Source of the DNA: Lentinus brumalis
Lineage: Eukaryota > Basidiomycota > Agaricomycetes > Polyporales > Polyporaceae
Assembly (NCBI GenBank): GCA_001792895.1
Contig: MARA01000001.1
Span: 682,001-746,000, forward strand
DNA length: 64,000 nucleotides
Direction: 5' to 3'
In this document: one piece after another, positions 24,782 to 35,263 of the stretch
Position numbering within the stretch: the first letter of the stretch is position 1
Layout of the letters: every line of letters starts with the position of its first letter
Made by a program: the position numbers and the translations under genes
Notes under the pieces: model-generated
What the model was told of the DNA's origin: nothing
The model's input: only the letters and a program-made list of their open reading frames with translations
The model's database searches: none

Positions 24782-26811
24782 ATGCTCAGGCTCAAATCTG
24801 CCTTGTCCAGAGTCCTTTCTTCTACACTAATACGCAGATTTCTTCACAAGCGACGGTTCGTCGTAGAAGTGGAAGCTCCTCTCTCCGTGACGGCACCAGC
24901 GCGACTGAACCTATGTTCTCTCCCAAGCGAGATCCTGGCGTGCGTCGTGTGCTGCTGCGAAATAGCAGACATCTTCTCTTGTAGCCTCGTGAGTGCCTAG
25001 CATCACCGACGATACTTAGTGTCGAACAATCCTCACTATCGGTTTCGTTGTAGGTCTGTCGTTCGTTCGAGTATCTAGTAAGGACGAACATCTATATCCG
25101 CTACAAGATTCTGCTGGACGTCAATGGAATGGTCGATGGGCCTCCTAGCCATATACCGGTGTCGGATCGACTGCAGCGATTGAAGATGCATACATTCCAA
25201 TCTCGCATCGGACCCGCCGCTTTTGTGCGCGCGCCAGGCCTTCCGCATTGGCATGTAACCCCGGAGAATAGGGATTGGACGGTCTCCCTCTCATTCGCCG
25301 GCTCTACCTCCTATATCGTCACGAAGCCGCGGCTGGGTGTCGTAGAAATCATCAGTCCTGCGAATGATCTCCAGAGTGCGGCCCCTCATTGGATCGTGCC
25401 CCTCAGACATTTCCCGCGGGGTATAGTGTTAGCAGTGTCCGTGGACATCGTGCAGGACTTATTGTTGGTGTTTCAGGAGGGGACGGACAGCTCGTCAGTA
25501 TTCCATCGTTCATATCCCGACAGCGTCTCGATGACGATTTTGTATTCGCAATATTAGGCAGATCCTCATCCACGCGCGGTCGCTGCAACATCCTGACGTC
25601 GGCCACCCGAGCGCTACGCTCTCTGTGCTGCACACACACAAGCACCGAGACCCGAACGAGTGGAAAGCATCCAGATCCACAAGGACCGCGTGGCATGGAG
25701 GTTGTCCTACGACCGAGGCCAATCGCATGACATCGAAGTTTGGGATTGGAGATTGGGAGTACGACTCTGGGTACGTCGATTGACAGTCACATTCCCTCAT
25801 ATTGCTCACACCGCGAACGACAGCGCACTCGCTTTCATGCGCAGGTCTCTTTCGCATTACTGGACGAGTCGCACATAGTCGCCGGTTGTCGTGGGTGGAA
25901 TGAGTTGCGCGTGTATCATGTTGCAGCTGAGGCCACGTCCGTCGGTGCTACATTCACCGCGGACCTGGTCCGCGACCAGTACATACGATTGCGACTGCCT
26001 GCCGGAAGCACGCTCGAGCGGATTCAGGAGTCTAGTATCCCGAACGCTCCTCCAGATGTTCCTTTCTGGCCGAATCCCTCCCTCCGGATGATCGCGGTCT
26101 GTTTCGACGATTCCCCCGCGACCGCAAGAATGACACACTTCCCCGCTGGTCTACTCATACCCTACCATACCCTGCGTTCTATCCTTGCCAGTCGCATCTA
26201 CGGAGCCCACGTCCACTGGGATGCTTGGGGTCCACGCAATAGCCTGCTGCTATATGTGCCCTCGCTCCTCCGCCACCTCGACCGCAGCTTCGTGAACAGC
26301 TATGCCTTTGGCTCACGTTTGGCCGTACCCCTACCCCATCATAGCTGGACTCCCGGGGGCATCGCAGTCATAGACATCAACCCATACGCGGCGAGATACA
26401 GCCACAATCCGCATTTGCGTGGGACATGGCAGGCCGAAAAACCCCGCTACCTCGGTATGCAACGGTACTTCGCCACAGAGAGTGCAGCACTACCGCACGT
26501 TATTCATCATGTCGGGGCCCACGGTGTCCATGGGAGTGGGATTGTCGCTGCTGATCCCTACGGTTTCACGACAGTGGTGGGTGCTATTCGCCTGGGCTGA
26601 CCGTAGTGGGACGAAGGGCAAACGCTGACCATGCTCTAGTCCGCAACAACACAGGGTCACTTCGGACATCCCTCGCAGGGCATCAAGTCGTACTCTGTCC
26701 ATACTGCGGTTGAAACCATACGGCGGTACTAGTACAGTGCCATCGCGGCACATCGCGGACCTTGCTTCAGAGCACGACCTTTCAAGTTACGAACGGACAT
26801 GTTCTGATTGA
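24782..26811 (+). CDS. F-box protein
   Basis: Predicted substrate adaptor of an SCF ubiquitin ligase. Exon 1 (from ATG 24782) carries the F-box core LCSLPSEILACVVCCCEIADI ending in SL, with donor GTGAGT. Exon 2 begins VCRSFEYLVRTNIYIRYKI and continues to LLDVNGMVDGP, the arrangement typical of the large Agaricomycete F-box family. Later exons (25660 onward; main one 25740-26600 region) encode a beta-rich C-terminal part containing IEVWDWRLGVRLW, FALLDESHIVAG and IAVIDINPYAARY. The substrate-binding part has no named domain visible. Internal splice sites between 25480 and 25850 and the final exon are uncertain: the stop could be at 26730-26732 or 26809-26811 depending on phase. Confidence 0.75.
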
Positions 26812-27207
26812 GTTGTATCCTCCTGAGCTCAGTATCTGTGTCGCCCTGTCACAAGTAGGTAGTACTGTAATTTACTGCAACTTCGGCCTTCTACAGGCGT
26901 CCAGGACGAATGTGCAAGAAGGATCGCCGTTTGGGATGCTTCGAAGTGGACTGGGTCTTATTCTCTGCATACGTGTGCTTGAGCTCCATCTGCACTAGTG
27001 GTGCAGTGTTCGCTGCCAGCCTGAGGCTCAGTAAGTACAGTACTTAAGTAGGTCCTACCAACATGCGCGCGCCTACGACCTGCCACGACGTAAGCGATGG
27101 TTGCACAGCTTTGCCTGTATGTAATTCGTTCGGGCGGGCTCATCTTTCCTTGGTTCGTCACCCTACCCTTCTGCAAGCTCGTGAAGATTCGCAGCTCCCG
27201 CAAGAGA
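26812..27207. other. Short intergenic region, no gene seen
   Basis: About 400 nt between the F-box gene and the FRA10AC1-like gene. It contains AGTACAGTACTT-type palindromic sequence near 27035. The downstream part is probably the 5' UTR and promoter of the FRA10AC1-like gene. Confidence 0.4.
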
Positions 27208-28054
27208 ATGGATTTGTACACGCCGTATAGCTCAAAGGGCGCAACAGCATCCACAGTATCAGGAACAACGGAGTTTGATATTTTGAAGAGTTCCCATAAG
27301 TGAGTACTTATAGCGAGGTAGCCACTGACGAGCCTCAGCCTAGCCAAGTATGCTGACCTTTGCGATCAAAAACCAGATTCCTTCGAGAGGACGCAGAGGA
27401 AGAAGAGTCAAAGCTTTCCTGGGACGACAGGCTTGCTAAGAAATACTATTCGTCGCTCTACCGGGAATATGCTGTCTGCGACCTCAAGCACTACAAATCA
27501 GGGAATGTAAGCCACAAAACCAAAGAGTTCATGTCTGTCGCTCACCGAGTGCTCTCCTATAGTTTGCTCTACGCTGGCGCACTGAGACCGAAGTCCTCTC
27601 TGGAGCCGGGGAGACTACATGCGGCAATACCCGTTGTCCCCTGCACAATGAGTTCCCTGGAGATGGCGATGACGTGCGCCCTGCGCTAACCACACTCGAG
27701 CTTCCATTCGCGTATGAGGAGCATGGCGAGAAGAAGTTCGCGCTTGTTAAAGTTGTTCTATGCCCAAAATGCTGCAAAAAGCTCATGTGGAAGCGCACCA
27801 AGGAGAAGGAGGAACAAAGAAGGCGTGATGAAGAGAGGGGCGTGGGAGCTGTTGACGCCTCCACTGGAGACGTGGGACCTTCCGAGATAAAGAAGAGGCG
27901 TCGCTCTCCGGAGGTCAATGTTAGCCATGACTCAGAGGAGCATACCCGCGGGGAGAACACGCGCAGGCGGGTGCCTTCTCACGAGAATCAACGCCGCCGC
28001 AGACACCGTTCACGGTCTCAATCACCGCGCCGCCGCAAGGATGATCATCGTTGA
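27208..28054 (+). CDS. FRA10AC1: FRA10AC1-domain protein
   Basis: Homolog of the human fragile-site protein FRA10AC1, a nuclear protein linked to the spliceosome; its precise role is not established. Exon 1 starts MDLYTPYSSKG at 27208 and ends in a split lysine codon (SSHK). Exon 2 holds FLREDAEEEESKLSWDDRLA and KKYYSSLYREYAVCDLKHYK. Exon 3 starts with FALRWRTETEVLSGAGE and TTCGNTRC, then FAYEEHGEKKFALVKVVLCP and KCCKKLMW. The cysteine pairs (CGNTRC and CPKCC) look like a zinc-binding set. The C-terminal tail is basic and Arg/Ser-rich (RRRRHRSRSQSPRRRKDDHR), like splicing-associated proteins. Ends 54 nt from the NmrA-like gene, tail to tail. Confidence 0.87.
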
Positions 28055-28108
28055 CTCTTGGTATGGTGATTCCTGCTACTGAAATGTATGAACGGTCCGC
28101 TAACTCAG

Positions 28109-29372
28109 TCACAGATTATCTATCGCAAGCCACCTGGGTCTGATCGTCTTCCCATCCTCTGTATTCTTCAGAATATGCTTCCGCTTCAACTCGCCGGTAT
28201 AGCCGTTCTCCCTCATCCAGCTCTCCAGTGTGTGACCACCCGGATGCACCTTCCGCACCCATGACATATCCCGCGAAATCTTGTCGTCCCGCCAGAGCGC
28301 CCACCATCCCGAGAAGTTTTGTCGCCATGTTGTCGAGCCATCGTCCTGCCGTTCGTTCGCCACGGGGTCGTCCACTCCTTCGAAGTTATCGAACCACTCG
28401 TCCAGCGTCTGATTCACCACCTCCGCTTTCTGTCCCGTCACCGTTGCAAACGTTCGCGCGAGATACTCCCACCCCACGACGTCGCTCGCAATCTTCAACT
28501 CGTGTCCTGAGGTTGCCTCGCGATTGTCGAAGGTATACCGTGCAAAGAAACCGAGGTCCGACAGCGCGATCATCGGGACATGACCGTCTCCCACGGGGCT
28601 GGCGAAGACTGCTGTCCCATCCACCCGCCGCTTGAGCGGTCCGAACATCATCTATGGCCTCTTTGTTAGGTGCGCTTTCTCTGGACGGAATACAGTATCA
28701 ATTGAACGTACATTGAAGAGCATGTCCATATACGGCCCGGAGGTCACGACACTCCACGACATCCCGTCAAGGTCCGAAGGCTGCGAACGCATCCAGTCAG
28801 CGACCCGTGCTTTGCCATCGTAGTGTTCGCAACGGTACTGGGAGTCGTATTCCCCAGCCTGAGGGCGATCGCCCCGTTAGTTGACATGTGAGTTTGCGCG
28901 TGATGTCCCTCCACACACGCCACTTACCTTGAGCGAATAATCCAGGCTGCTCCAGATGTAGTGCCTGACGGCACCGTGCTGCTTCGCGAGCTCGAAGATT
29001 CTGATTCCAGCCCACACTTCCTTCTGCTCCCCTACAGTGAAGCCGTCGGTGTTTACCCATGCGCCGTACACCCCGGACAGGGCACGCGAGACGGACGGGA
29101 GATCATCGAACGCCCCTTCGTGGTCAAGGTTCAGCGAGGCCTTGAGCTTCGTGATAACATGTCAGACCTTTCACGCACTCCACTCCGCGGCTCACGAGCT
29201 CCTGTGCTCGCCTGCTTTCTGGGTCGCGGGTGAGTGCCCGGACTGCGTATGGTGATGGTTTCCCGTCGGGACAGGCCTCAAGCAGCTTGTCTATGACGGC
29301 CAGACCCTGGGCTCCGGTCGCCCCAACAACGAGGATGAGTCTCCGGGAGTTGCGGGAGTCACTGGGAGACAT
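28109..29372 (-). CDS. NmrA-like family NAD(P)-binding protein
   Basis: Atypical short-chain dehydrogenase-like protein of the NmrA/HSCARG group, often redox sensors or regulators without known catalysis. Start MSPSDSRNSRRLILVVGATG at 29372, with the dinucleotide-binding glycine motif VGATGAQG about 20 residues in. Later segments are GVYGAWVNTDGFTVGEQKEV, FELAKQHGAVRHYIWSSLDY (YIWSS being the usual active-site-like strand), YRCEHYDGKARVADWM and SWSVVTSGPYMDMLF. The last exon runs from MMFGPLKRRVDG to WLAIDNL. The splice between exon 1 and exon 2 (29110-29175) is unclear: the conserved frame on both sides is offset, and only a 43-nt intron with a GTGGAG donor restores it. Confidence 0.85.
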
Positions 29373-29813
29373 GGTGGAAGAAGGTATGGCAGGTCGATGT
29401 GCGGTTCCTCCTGCTGGCCACTCCATCCTCTTATATCACTCGTCTGCGGTCAATATTGTCTCCAATCAGATTGGCACCGTTGTAGAGCGTCTGCCTTGGC
29501 TGCGTCTTGGATTACGTCCGAGTAAAGTTTACTACCACTGCGGCGCCTGATCCGCCACGCCCATGAGGGTTTGCTTAGGCTCGTCGACGGTCATCCCGCC
29601 CACCTAGCGGTTCCGAACGCTCAGATACTAACCGCTCCCCATTGAGCCACTTCTCAGACAACGAATGGCGTGCAACCGCGAGGCTGTGGTCTCGCACTCA
29701 GCATGCATGATCAGACGGTGATATTGTATCACAGTGGCGACAGCTTCTAGGAGACATTATCCAGCCGGCGACCAGAGAAACAGCCCGTCTCATGAAGATA
29801 AAAGACTCCTTCC
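29373..29813. other. Intergenic region with small inverted repeats
   Basis: The minus strand near 29590-29670 contains GTGGCTCAATGGGGAGCGG, resembling a tRNA A-box, and the inverted pair AGCGGTT/AACCGCT (about 29605-29640). A complete cloverleaf and B-box were not found. No protein gene recognised. Confidence 0.35.
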
Positions 29814-32046
29814 TCACCGCTTGGATTGTTCTCGAAGATCTACGAAAGGCCATCGCTCCTCCTCCGTCGGCTCGGCTTCCCGCTTGCCCATGAGCGCCAT
29901 GACCTTATACTGCGAACCCATGCCGGTGGGGTCCACAAGCCTGCTGGCAGCGTGGTCGATTTGCTTCTTGCGGTCGTCATCCTTCGCAGTCGCCTTCAGG
30001 GCGTTGACGCGCGCCTGGAGGCCCATCCGGTGTAAGAATAGCGCTTGAGTAATGGGCCCGTGATGGCTGGCTATATAGCAGAGAGTTCAATGTCAGTAAT
30101 CAAAGTTGCGGAACACGGAGGAGGCGGGTGAGACAAGTGGCCTGTCAGATGACGACTGGCAACTATGGCTCGGCAAGGCAGTTGACAAAAGACTCACCCA
30201 AGTCGGTCACGGCCTCTTGCAGATAAGCGAAGTCGACATTCACGGTGAGATCACATTCACCCGGACGATGGAACACGTCTACTATCTTGTGATACTTGAA
30301 TGCCTAGAGTCAACAAGAAGAACGAGTCAGAATCTCGGTATCTTTATTGCAACACGATATGAGCAGAGGGGCAAAGGGTTTTGGCGCAGTGATCGAGCAC
30401 GTACACGGAACGAGTTACCATAAGCCCTGTCACCTCCATAGTCTACGACGAGAGCGCTTCCGGCAGAGCGGACGCCGTCTTCATGTAACAGCTCAGCGAC
30501 TTGGCGGGCGATCTTGAACGAGGCTGGAGACACCTCCACACGCGAGCCGACCGGGAGCTTTTGGAAGCGCGGGGATGACAGACCGAGCAAGGTTGAGGAT
30601 GCAGTAGGAGTTGGAGATAGAACCTGTCGGAGACGGGCTGCGAGCGTTGCCGTAGAACTGACAGATGAGAAGTCCAGTGAGGGCCCCGCGGCACCCTTCA
30701 ACGTCGTGGGCGCCGTGTGATCGGGTCCGGAGGCTATCAGCAATTCCTGCCACCCCCGTTCTGTTTTCTGCCGCATGTATGTGAGTGTCAGGGAGATATA
30801 GCGGTGGGATACGTCCTTACTTGCAATAGATGGAACGGTAGGGCGTCAAAGAACTCGTGGGCTACAACAAGGGTGAACTTGCTGGCGTCATGGGGTATGT
30901 CGTCGACTGCATCGCGCCAACTCAAGTTCCATCCGTTCGACTGCGCGAGCGGACCAAGCTTAGCCTCCTGGGTGGAGCGCATTGCAGGACTAGTCTCCAC
31001 GAGGTGAATCTCTTCAGTGGCGGATCGAGCAGCAGGAAATTGCGAGAATACCTGATGGAACGGTGATCAATCGACGACGCGAAGCTGAAACATGAATGGT
31101 CCCTACCCGCAGCATATCATGCATCAGCGTCCCACGTCCAGGGCCGAGTTCCACGAGACGTATCTTGCGTGCTTGTCCGGCGTGCATCCATTGAGAGAGT
31201 AACCAGACTCCGAGCAGCTATCCCCGACGCTGGAAGTTCGTTATCATAACGTCCTCGGCATCGCGAAGGAAGCACACACCTCGCCAAACACCTGGCTAAT
31301 CTCTGGGCTGGTGATGAAGTCACCTCGGGATCCTAAGACGGCGTTGGATGGATTCATGTAGTATCCCGCTGTCGGATGCGATAGGCACATTTGCATGTAT
31401 TGGGCATAAGATATCGGACCTGTGGCCTGAAGACATTCTCAGCAAATATGTCCCGTAAGCACGGTCCGAGGGCAACACCCAGGCAACACAATAGATACGC
31501 CCTTTCCAGAGCCACAACCCTGTATGTTCGTCCGACGCAGTTGTTCCCTGCAATATCAACGACACATTCGCCGACATCCAGAAAGTCAGATCGACCAGTA
31601 AGGCTTGTATGGCGGACAAGTCGGTCAAGCAGTCCGCCCTGCTGCTCGGCCTTGTCCCGCCACCCCTTGTGGCGACTGTCCCGAGCCTGAGTTGTCTCAG
31701 TTGTCTGAGGCCTTCGCGCAGGGCTCTTTTGTCCGGCGGACACACTGGCCAACAGTCTGCCGGGGAAGATGACTAGTCGCTCCGTCGTTCTTCTGTGTCC
31801 ACATGTACGTGCATCGTGCACAATCTCTGTGGATTCCGACACGCGATGCCTTACGTCCTCCAGGCTCCCCCGATCGCAATTCCACGACAACGGCATGCAT
31901 ACCTTTATGGTGTCCAGCAGAATCTTTTCCACTGCAGTGATATGCTCCAACCCGGTCCCGTAACATCTCCTCGCAGTGCCGTTCTGAGGTCTTCTCGGCC
32001 ATTGGGTTGCAGATCTCAGCAGCCCCCGGTTCCGGGCCCAAGTCAT
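29814..32046 (-). CDS. NDUFAF7: NDUFAF7/MidA-type protein arginine methyltransferase (complex I assembly)
   Basis: A mitochondrial SAM-dependent methyltransferase that symmetrically dimethylates an arginine of the complex I subunit NDUFS2 in its known homologs. Exon 1 (32046-31903) encodes a basic presequence (MTWARNRGLLRSATQWPRRP) followed by AVEKILLDTIK. After a 476-nt intron comes ATGPISYAQYMQMCLSHP, then GYYMNPSNAVLGSRGDFITS and PEISQVFGE. The SAM-binding motif I is VELGPGRGTLMHDMLR. Later motifs are VVAHEFFDALPFHLLQ, VEVSPASFKIARQVAELL, ALVVDYGGDRAYG and the C-terminal ITQALFLHRMGLQARV. It ends in REQSKR at 29814. Exon order and motifs match the family over its whole length, suggesting an intact gene. 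Confidence 0.9.
31427..31902 (-). other. Long first intron of NDUFAF7 (476 nt)
   Basis: Donor GTATGC follows DTIK, and the acceptor TTCAG precedes ATGPISY, phase 0. Other introns here are under about 110 nt. No recognisable gene lies inside; it may be a decayed insertion or host regulatory sequence. Confidence 0.7.
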
Positions 32047-32381
32047 CCGCGGTCACTCGTCTCCGCTTGCCTCGCTGCCTCCTCCGGGGATGTTCAGTGT
32101 TGTAAACGTAGACAGCACTTCCAACAAGCGGTCCGATAGCACAGTCCGAGTCAGAGCGAGTACAAGGATGCCGTGAAGATGAAACTTGGCGTAAGAGCAG
32201 GAGGCGAAGCGCCCGCTCGGAACCGCTGGCTCAGTGGCTGAGGTTTTCCTCAGCGAGTATATCTCTTCTTCCTCTTCCTTCCAACTTGTCTAAGCCGCAC
32301 CCTCCCTTGTAGCTCTCTCTCGGAACACCTCAGAAAACACAAGGACCTCGCGTTCGTTAACGAAGACACCCCCCACCCATC
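32047..32381. promoter_or_regulatory. Shared divergent promoter, NDUFAF7 / TIF6
   Basis: These 335 nt separate two divergent housekeeping start codons. A short stem (CTGAGG-TTTT-CCTCAG, 32235-32250) lies within. A pyrimidine-rich tract (tcttcttcctcttccttcc) precedes the TIF6 start. No named factor site assigned. Confidence 0.5.
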
Positions 32382-33348
32382 ATGGCTACCCGTACGTGTG
32401 ATCGGCGCGCGCAAACCGTACGCTCGGCTAAAAACTTGACTTGCAGGCATACAATTTGAGAACAGCAGCGACATCGGCGTGTTCTCGAAGTTGACGAACA
32501 GCTACTGTCTGTGCGCCATTCAAGGCAGCACCAACTTTTACTCCGCGTTCGAGTCCGAGCTCGGAGACGTTGTCCCGATCGTGCACACGAGTATTGGCGG
32601 TACTCGCATTATCGGTCGACTAACGGCAGGTATGTCCAAATCTGAAGCTGCACTATATCATGTGTGAACTCGGCCTACCACAGGGAACCGCCATGGCCTG
32701 CTCGTACCCTCCACCACCACAGACCAGGAGCTTCAGCACCTGCGCAATTCCCTCCCCGATGCAGTCGCGATCCAGCGGGTAGAGGAGCGACTGTCTGCAC
32801 TCGGAAACGTCATCGCGTGCAACGATTATGTTGCCCTGGTCCACCCAGATATCGACCGGGAAACGGAAGAAATCATCGCGGATGTGCTGAAAGTGGAGGT
32901 CTTCAGGCAAACCATCGCCGACAACGTGCTGGTGGGCAGTTACGCTGTGATCTCGAATCAGGGTGGCGTCGTGCATCCGAAGACCAGCATTCAAGACCAG
33001 GACGAGCTTAGTAGCTTGCTACAAGTACCGCTCGTGGTATGTATTTCACGCAAATTAATACGGGAGTGCGTGATTTGATAGTGTTCATGGACTTGCAGGC
33101 TGGTACCGTCAACCGCGGATCCGACGTGCTGGGAGCAGGCCTCGTGGTCAACGACTGGTGTGCATTCACCGGACTTGATACGACGGCGACAGAAATCAGT
33201 GTCATCGAAGCCGCGTTCAGTGCGTATCTCTTACGTCTCTTCCGCCGTGTACGACAATCTCAACGTCATACCCACAGAGTTACAAGGACAGAGCTCCGCT
33301 GCTGTCATTGGCGAGATGCGCGACTCGCTCATCGACAGCTGGGCGTGA
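32382..33348 (+). CDS. TIF6: Eukaryotic translation initiation factor 6 (60S anti-association factor)
   Basis: eIF6 binds the pre-60S subunit, is needed for its biogenesis and blocks premature joining to 40S. Five exons (32382-32391, 32447-32629, 32684-33036, 33099-33219, 33278-33348) total 738 nt, giving 245 residues, exactly the family length. It opens [20 protein letters not shown], contains [68 protein letters not shown] and [16 protein letters not shown], and ends [13 protein letters not shown]. All belong to the pentein-fold repeats. The first intron splits the fourth codon. The 3' UTR runs into the proposed Helitron boundary 214 bp downstream. Confidence 0.96.
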
Positions 33349-33572
33349 TCATGACGTGCATCCTCCCGGCTTTCTCTCTGTGTGTATCCATTCGTTATGT
33401 GGCATTATGAGGGTCAAGGGCAGATGGTGTCGAGTAGTTCATCACAAGTTGTACATCAACGAGTTAGTCGCATTGTAGATCATACGCGTGTGTTTCACTA
33501 CGCCTCGCAGGCGATGTTGAGAGTTTCTTCAAGGAGCTGTCCTCGTATGCGCTTGATGAGAACTAGCAGCAA

Positions 33573-33587
33573 CGCGCCTACGGCCCG
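33573..33587 (-). other. Helitron 3' subterminal hairpin
   Basis: In element orientation the sequence is CGGGCC-GTA-GGCGCG, a six-pair stem with one G-G mismatch and a 3-nt loop, followed by TTGCTGCTAG and then T. A hairpin about 10-12 nt before CTRR is the usual Helitron 3' termination signal. Confidence 0.6.
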
Positions 33588-33708
33588 GACGACATTTGCA
33601 ATTGGAGTTGAATGTGTCTTGTTTGGCTTATACTTAGCGTATTTCTTACAGGTTTGCTTACTATAATAAAGCGGAGGGCATACATCATAGAAGTACTTAA
33701 CAGTATGG

Positions 33709-35016
33709 TTACTCCAACCTGGTAGTACTCTGCGAGAGGTCTGCCGAGAAGACATCTCCATCATCGTTGGCAGTCGAGTACCTCAGACGCTTACTGGGGT
33801 TAGATGGCATGTCTGAATCTGCGACGTCCTCAAAATGGAGCCGTCGACCTCGACTTCCCCGTTGGCTAGGTGGTGTGGGAGTGCCTGCGCGGGACTGTAA
33901 GAATCATAGATGACAGTGGAAGCAATAGTAGGCAAACTCACTCGGGACAGGATGAGAAGAATGGGCACGGGGATAGAAGACGACACTTTCGAGCGTGAGG
34001 CGGAAGAATTCTGCTGCCATCGTACTCAGGCGGTGCACCCCATTGAGGAATCCAATGACAGTGGCGTTTGTGCCGTCTGTGGCTGGGAGAGGTTTCTTGT
34101 TCTTGAACCGTGGAACATCCGGGATGGTGATGCTGGCAGGAACTGTACCGGAAGTTCGAAGCTGTTGAACGTACTGGCTGGCAACCATCTCGAATGTTGC
34201 ATTCTTCTTGTCGATATTGCCTGCCTGCCCGGTAAGCATCATAAGCGGACGCTGCTGTGCATCAGCAGACTTGGCAGATGCGATCTATGATACGACCCGT
34301 CAGCGTGTGAGAGAGACCTTGTAAGTTGCACGTGAACGCACCCAGATAATGTCCCCAATAACGTCATAGTCCTCCCATGAATTATCAGAGAAAAACTCTG
34401 CCTTCTCATGTGACTTCGATACCTATAAGTTCGGACATGACATGTCAGTAAAATCGTGGATACAGTGGGAACAGAGCAGACATACCATAGCAAAAACAAC
34501 AAACTTCTCCCGCATTGAGGAGTCGGAGAAGTCGAGGTTGAAGTCCGGTGAATTGTAAAGCCTGGAAATGTTCAGATGAATCATATACAACCAAAAGTGG
34601 GCAACCACTCACCTGAAACATGCGCTCAGCGGTGCTTGCTCAGACCCGATCCAGAATGTCGCATCAAGAATGATGGAGCGAGGCTTCTGAGGGTCGGGAA
34701 GGCGCGGGTTCTCCAAGATTGCAACACCAAGGAGGCCCGCGAAACCTTGCGGGAGACGATCGCTGGATAGGCTCTGCATGAAGATCGAAGATGAGCTCAA
34801 AGTCCGTATTGGGGTTGACGGAAGGGCATCTGGCTGGGTCCCGGGTAGTGCTGATGGCGGCTCAGTAGTAGAAGGCACAGACTCAGTAGCAGAAGGCTCA
34901 GGGCTGGGAGTGAGAGATGAGAGTGGCGGAGAGGTGTCGCGCATAGGAATGTCAGCGCTATCAGAGGAGGTAGACGGCAGAGCTTGAGCTTGTGAGTTAC
35001 GGGTAGTGCGGCCCAT
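33709..35016 (-). CDS. Helitron-carried protein of unknown function
   Basis: Not assigned to a named family. Starts MGRTTRNSQAQAL at 35016; about 90 residues are Ser/Pro/Thr-rich and disordered. A folded core follows: RSIILDATFWIG, SPDFNLDFSDSS, MREKFVVFAMV, SWEDYDVIGDIIWIASAK, RPLMMLTGQAGNI, ATFEMVASQYVQQLRTSG and ITIPDVPRFKNKKPLP. The alternating strands and turn spacing look like one or two OB-fold or similar beta-barrels. The tail STPTPPSQRGSRGRR ... NPSKRLRYST is basic and may be nuclear-targeting. Introns with GTGAGT, GTATGT and GTGCGT donors join in frame; stop at 33709-33711. It lies downstream of the helicase gene, same strand, 247 nt apart, inside the proposed element. A single-strand DNA-binding accessory role is inference. 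Confidence 0.62.
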
Positions 35017-35263
35017 GTTGACCTCAAGAACGTGTCTTGGGTAACAGAAGCTTTTATAGTGCTGCATCGTTTCCAGATCGTGTTTTCGAGAGCCTTCTTT
35101 GCGTCATTGGTGGAATTGTCGAGAACATTGATGCGCCTCACAGCAGCGGGTCGAACACCGGTAGTGAGGCCGGGTTTGCCATTTTGGGAATTGCTACTGA
35201 ACACCAGCTTTGCCGCCCGCTGAAAACATGAACTATGCATTCAACAGTATACATAGGTACTAC

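Noticed and set aside
35204..35207. Alternative Helitron 3' end (CTGG followed by T)
   Set aside because: The only nearby stem (CAGC/GCTG) includes the terminus itself instead of lying about 10 nt inside; the CTAG at 33563-33566 fits better. Not fully excluded.
35035..35240. Minus-strand frame with protein-like composition between the two Helitron genes
   Set aside because: No start or splice joins it to either neighbour in frame; could be a remnant, so not annotated as a gene.
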